DNA of 7,594 nucleotides from Candidatus Aenigmatarchaeota archaeon (GTDB lineage Archaea; Aenigmatarchaeota; Aenigmatarchaeia; QMZP01). Within the stretch, counting starts at the first letter, position 1, and every line of letters begins with the position of its first letter. Location: NCBI GenBank assembly GCA_030672315.1, contig DAOVGQ010000074.1, forward strand, positions 1-7,594, given 5' to 3'. Both the position numbers and the translations under genes were made by a program. Below the pieces are notes generated by a model, which was not told the origin of the DNA, did no database searches, and was given only the letters and a program-made list of their open reading frames with translations. Shown one piece after another: positions 5,904 through 7,594 of this stretch.

Positions 5904-7079
5904 CTAGGTCAGTGCAATCGCGAAATTAAGCAGCAGCACAAATAGCAGCGCCCAGCTCAGGCCGTTCATCACCCTCTTTGAATGCCTGGGGATGAGCCTG
6001 TCCAGGACTATCCTCCACATCCTTCCCCCGTCCAGAGGCCCCAGGGGCAGGAGGTTGAAGGCTCCCACACCAAGGTTTATGAGGAACAGGAAGAACAGCA
6101 GCCCAAAGAAGTCAGGGCTCCTCCCCGTGAAGAAGTACACAAGCTCCGGAGAGGCCACCCCTTCCTTGAGCCCGAAGTCCTGGGATACCCCTAATATCCC
6201 TATGAAACCCTTGCCAGGTTCTGTGGCATTGGGCTCCTCCACTGTGGTAAGCCAGAACGATTTCTCCTCGAAACCGCTTCCTGTATCCATTCTTGTCCTT
6301 ATCTCTATCTCCCTTCCCGGGCCTATGTCCTCCAGGGCAAATGACAGGTCGCCCAGGGACTCTATGGTGTAGTTCTCTATCCCCACTATGGTTCCTGTTA
6401 GATTGGCCTGCTCTGCAGGGAACCCTGCCATCAGGCCTTGGTAGGTCACGCCTGCAGGCACAAAGAACGTTGTTATGGAGAAGACAAGTATATTGGCTGA
6501 TATCACAGCCAGTACAAAGTTCCCGAAAGAGCCTGCTGCAAATACCCTCAACTGCTTCATGGGCTTCTCCTTTTGGAGCTGCTTCTCATCAGGCTCAACA
6601 AAGGCCAGGGGTATGGCAATAAGGAGTCCCCATCCCAGGTTCTTTATCCTGATCCTCTCCCTTGCTGCCATGATTCCATGTGAGCCCTCGTGCACGAGAA
6701 TAAGAAGGAATATGGTGATAATCCAGAACCAGAAAGGAACCCCTATAACCCCTGGTACAGCCACTGTCTCAGTGGTCGGGCTCGGCAGGACAAGCGCCAG
6801 GCCAGGGGCGGCCTCTGCAGTCAGGCTGGTCATGGTCATGAAGAGCAGCCAGTAGAATATGTAGGCAGACACATAGAATCCTATGGCAACAGCCAGCGTG
6901 CCATATACCCACCAGAGCCTGGGGAACCTCTGGCCCAGTTTTGTTATGAATCCCCTTCCCTTCTTGGTCTTTCTCAGCAGGAGTACGCCCTGCCTCTCCA
7001 CATTCTTCCTGTCCTTGTAGAAGAACAGGACGAGAAAGGCCAGAAAAACCAGGATCGATACCGTGTATACATCCAACAT
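5904..7079 (-). CDS. Site-2 protease family intramembrane zinc metalloprotease (M50)
   Basis: This 391-residue polytopic membrane protein has the M50 site-2 protease signature. Such proteases cut membrane-spanning substrates inside the bilayer, often to release regulators. Membrane segments include about 3-20, 57-84, 115-135, 148-162, 183-204, 324-345 and 374-390. The zinc-binding HEGSH motif is at 130-134, with the catalytic Glu at 131. VEPDEK (161-166) is seen in archaeal members. A GSFGNF segment (183-188) follows. Residues about 206-285 form a soluble, PDZ-like domain (GLMAGFPAEQANLTGTIVGI) that would recognise substrate. The second motif NLLPLGPLDGG (342-352) supplies the third metal ligand, Asp350. 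All catalytic residues are present, so the enzyme should be active. The ATG has AGGAGG three bases upstream, and the first residues form a membrane helix, which supports this start. No substrate or partner gene is evident. It is divergent from the histone-fold gene and upstream of eS6 on the same strand. Confidence 0.93.
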   Translation of the reverse strand: MLDVYTVSILVFLAFLVLFFYKDRKNVERQGVLLLRKTKKGRGFITKLGQRFPRLWWVYGTLAVAIGFYVSAYIFYWLLFMTMTSLTAEAAPGLALVLPSPTTETVAVPGVIGVPFWFWIITIFLLILVHEGSHGIMAARERIRIKNLGWGLLIAIPLAFVEPDEKQLQKEKPMKQLRVFAAGSFGNFVLAVISANILVFSITTFFVPAGVTYQGLMAGFPAEQANLTGTIVGIENYTIESLGDLSFALEDIGPGREIEIRTRMDTGSGFEEKSFWLTTVEEPNATEPGKGFIGILGVSQDFGLKEGVASPELVYFFTGRSPDFFGLLFFLFLINLGVGAFNLLPLGPLDGGRMWRIVLDRLIPRHSKRVMNGLSWALLFVLLLNFAIALT

Positions 7080-7109
7080 TTGCCTCCTTAACCTATTGTC
7101 CCGGCCCTG

Positions 7110-7125
7110 TTAAATAGCTTTAAGA
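7110..7125 (-). promoter_or_regulatory. Candidate TATA region of the site-2 protease gene
   Basis: On the minus strand CTTAAAGCTATTTAAC holds two overlapping choices, CTTAAAG and TATTTAA, centred about 43 and 35 bases before the ATG at 7079. The first predicts a leader of about 17 bases that contains the AGGAGG site; the second would start transcription almost on top of it. The first is therefore more likely. Confidence 0.4.
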
Positions 7126-7170
7126 AATGCTCTGGCCCGGGGCGAAAACCAACCCGCCGGGAAAACCTTT

Positions 7171-7207
7171 ATTAATTAATCTATTATATAATTAACTAAT
7201 TATATAA
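7171..7207 (+). promoter_or_regulatory. AT-rich promoter with duplicated TTATATAA before the histone-fold gene
   Basis: The self-complementary octamer TTATATAA occurs twice, at 7184-7191 and 7200-7207, 16 bases apart, preceded by the palindrome ATTAATTAAT (7171-7180). The first copy predicts a transcript start near 7213 and a leader of about 25 bases, which includes the ribosome binding site. The second copy would start transcription inside that site, so it may instead be a regulatory or spacing element. The run of A/T contrasts sharply with the GC-rich 7131-7160. Confidence 0.6.
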
Positions 7208-7225
7208 CTGTCTTTTGATAATCAC

Positions 7226-7233
7226 GGAGGTGA
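7226..7233 (+). promoter_or_regulatory. Perfect ribosome binding site of the histone-fold gene
   Basis: GGAGGTGA is an eight-base match to the archaeal anti-Shine-Dalgarno sequence, four bases before the ATG. It is the strongest such site in the window and fixes the start. With the AT-rich promoter it suggests an abundant protein. Confidence 0.85.
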
Positions 7234-7237
7234 AGCA

Positions 7238-7594
7238 ATGGTAGAAAAGGCAAAGAAGACCAAGAAGAAAGCAGCCCCTGCTGAAGAACCAAAGGAGAGG
7301 ACGGCCTTCCCAGAGGCAGCTGTTGTCAGGATAATGAGGAAGCATATGGACAAGGAGAAGATGATAAAGAAGGAGGTCAAGCTTGCCATGAACAAGTGGC
7401 TTGAGCAGATGTGCACCAATGTGGCCAGGGGCATGAACAAGTACCCCTATGTCATGATGACCCTCTCCGAGTTCAGTCAGGGCAAGAAGATTTATGATAC
7501 CCTTGAGGAGTTCGACAAGGAAAAGGAGCGGATTCTTGCACACCTTGATGCCATGAAAAAGGACATTGAGCGCCTTGAGAGGGATCTCGGCAAG
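7238..7594 (+). CDS. Histone-fold protein with lysine-rich N-terminal tail and C-terminal coiled coil, 3'-truncated by window edge
   Basis: The frame runs from the ATG to the window end without a stop; 119 residues are visible. Residues 1-22 are a Lys/Ala/Pro/Glu-rich tail (EKAKKTKKKAAPAEEP). Residues 24-86 match the archaeal histone fold: FPEAAVVRIMRKHMDKEKM corresponds to LPIAPVGRIIKNAGAERVS, EVKLAMNKWLEQMCTNVARG to the long central helix, and MTLSEFSQGKKIY to the last short helix. Residues 87-119 continue as a charged heptad-like helix (EEFDKEKERILAHLDAMKKD) that classic HMf-type histones, which stop after the fold at about 68 residues, do not have. The loop motif RxTxxxxD of nucleosome-type histones is incomplete: the Thr is kept (T75), the Arg is Met73 and no Asp follows. 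This suggests a variant histone, perhaps a face-to-face or coiled-coil type, rather than a wrapping histone. An NF-YB-like factor is the main alternative. The full length is unknown. Confidence 0.75.
   Translation, partial: MVEKAKKTKKKAAPAEEPKERTAFPEAAVVRIMRKHMDKEKMIKKEVKLAMNKWLEQMCTNVARGMNKYPYVMMTLSEFSQGKKIYDTLEEFDKEKERILAHLDAMKKDIERLERDLGK

Noticed and set aside
7136..7160. CCCGG and CCGGG inverted repeat in the gap before the histone-fold gene
   Set aside because: The stem is only five bases with a 15-base loop and has no T-run, so neither a terminator nor an operator can be supported.

Overview
The window is archaeal chromosome. The evidence is uS7 and eS6 ribosomal proteins of archaeal type, a Rad50 ATPase, an RPA-type single-stranded DNA-binding protein, a histone-fold protein, A/T-rich TATA boxes about 25 nt before likely transcript starts, and GGAGGTGA or GGGGTG ribosome binding sites. 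The small charged proteins would fit a DPANN-like or other uncultivated lineage, but I cannot assign a phylum from the sequence alone.

Layout, left to right. Positions 1-597 (+) hold the 3' part of rps7. It converges on rad50 (613-2628, -), which encodes a short-armed Rad50. A divergent promoter region (2629-2733) leads to a visibly AT-richer gene on the + strand (2734-4035). This encodes a GT-A glycosyltransferase resembling glucosyl-3-phosphoglycerate synthases and looks acquired by transfer. Its stop codon overlaps that of an RPA32-like gene (4032-4697, -). Without the glycosyltransferase gene, the RPA gene and rad50 would lie in tandem on the same strand, as a possible repair operon. A divergent promoter region then serves a 46-residue, nine-cysteine zinc-ribbon-like gene (4851-4991, +), whose stop codon sits in the loop of a terminator-like hairpin. 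Next come eS6 (5076-5741, -), with a long K/E-rich tail and a structured leader of about 100 nt, and an intramembrane site-2 protease gene (5904-7079, -). A strongly AT-rich promoter precedes a histone-fold gene (7238 to the window end, +), which has a lysine-rich N-terminal tail and a C-terminal coiled-coil helix.

How the genes relate: the window mixes translation (uS7, eS6), DNA repair (Rad50, RPA-like), chromatin (histone-fold protein), membrane proteolysis (site-2 protease) and possible compatible-solute synthesis (glycosyltransferase). I see no mobile-element ends, CRISPR array, tRNA or rRNA. The items most worth a second look are the variant histone, the acquired glycosyltransferase splitting the repair genes, the tiny zinc protein with its stop-in-loop terminator, and the structured eS6 leader.
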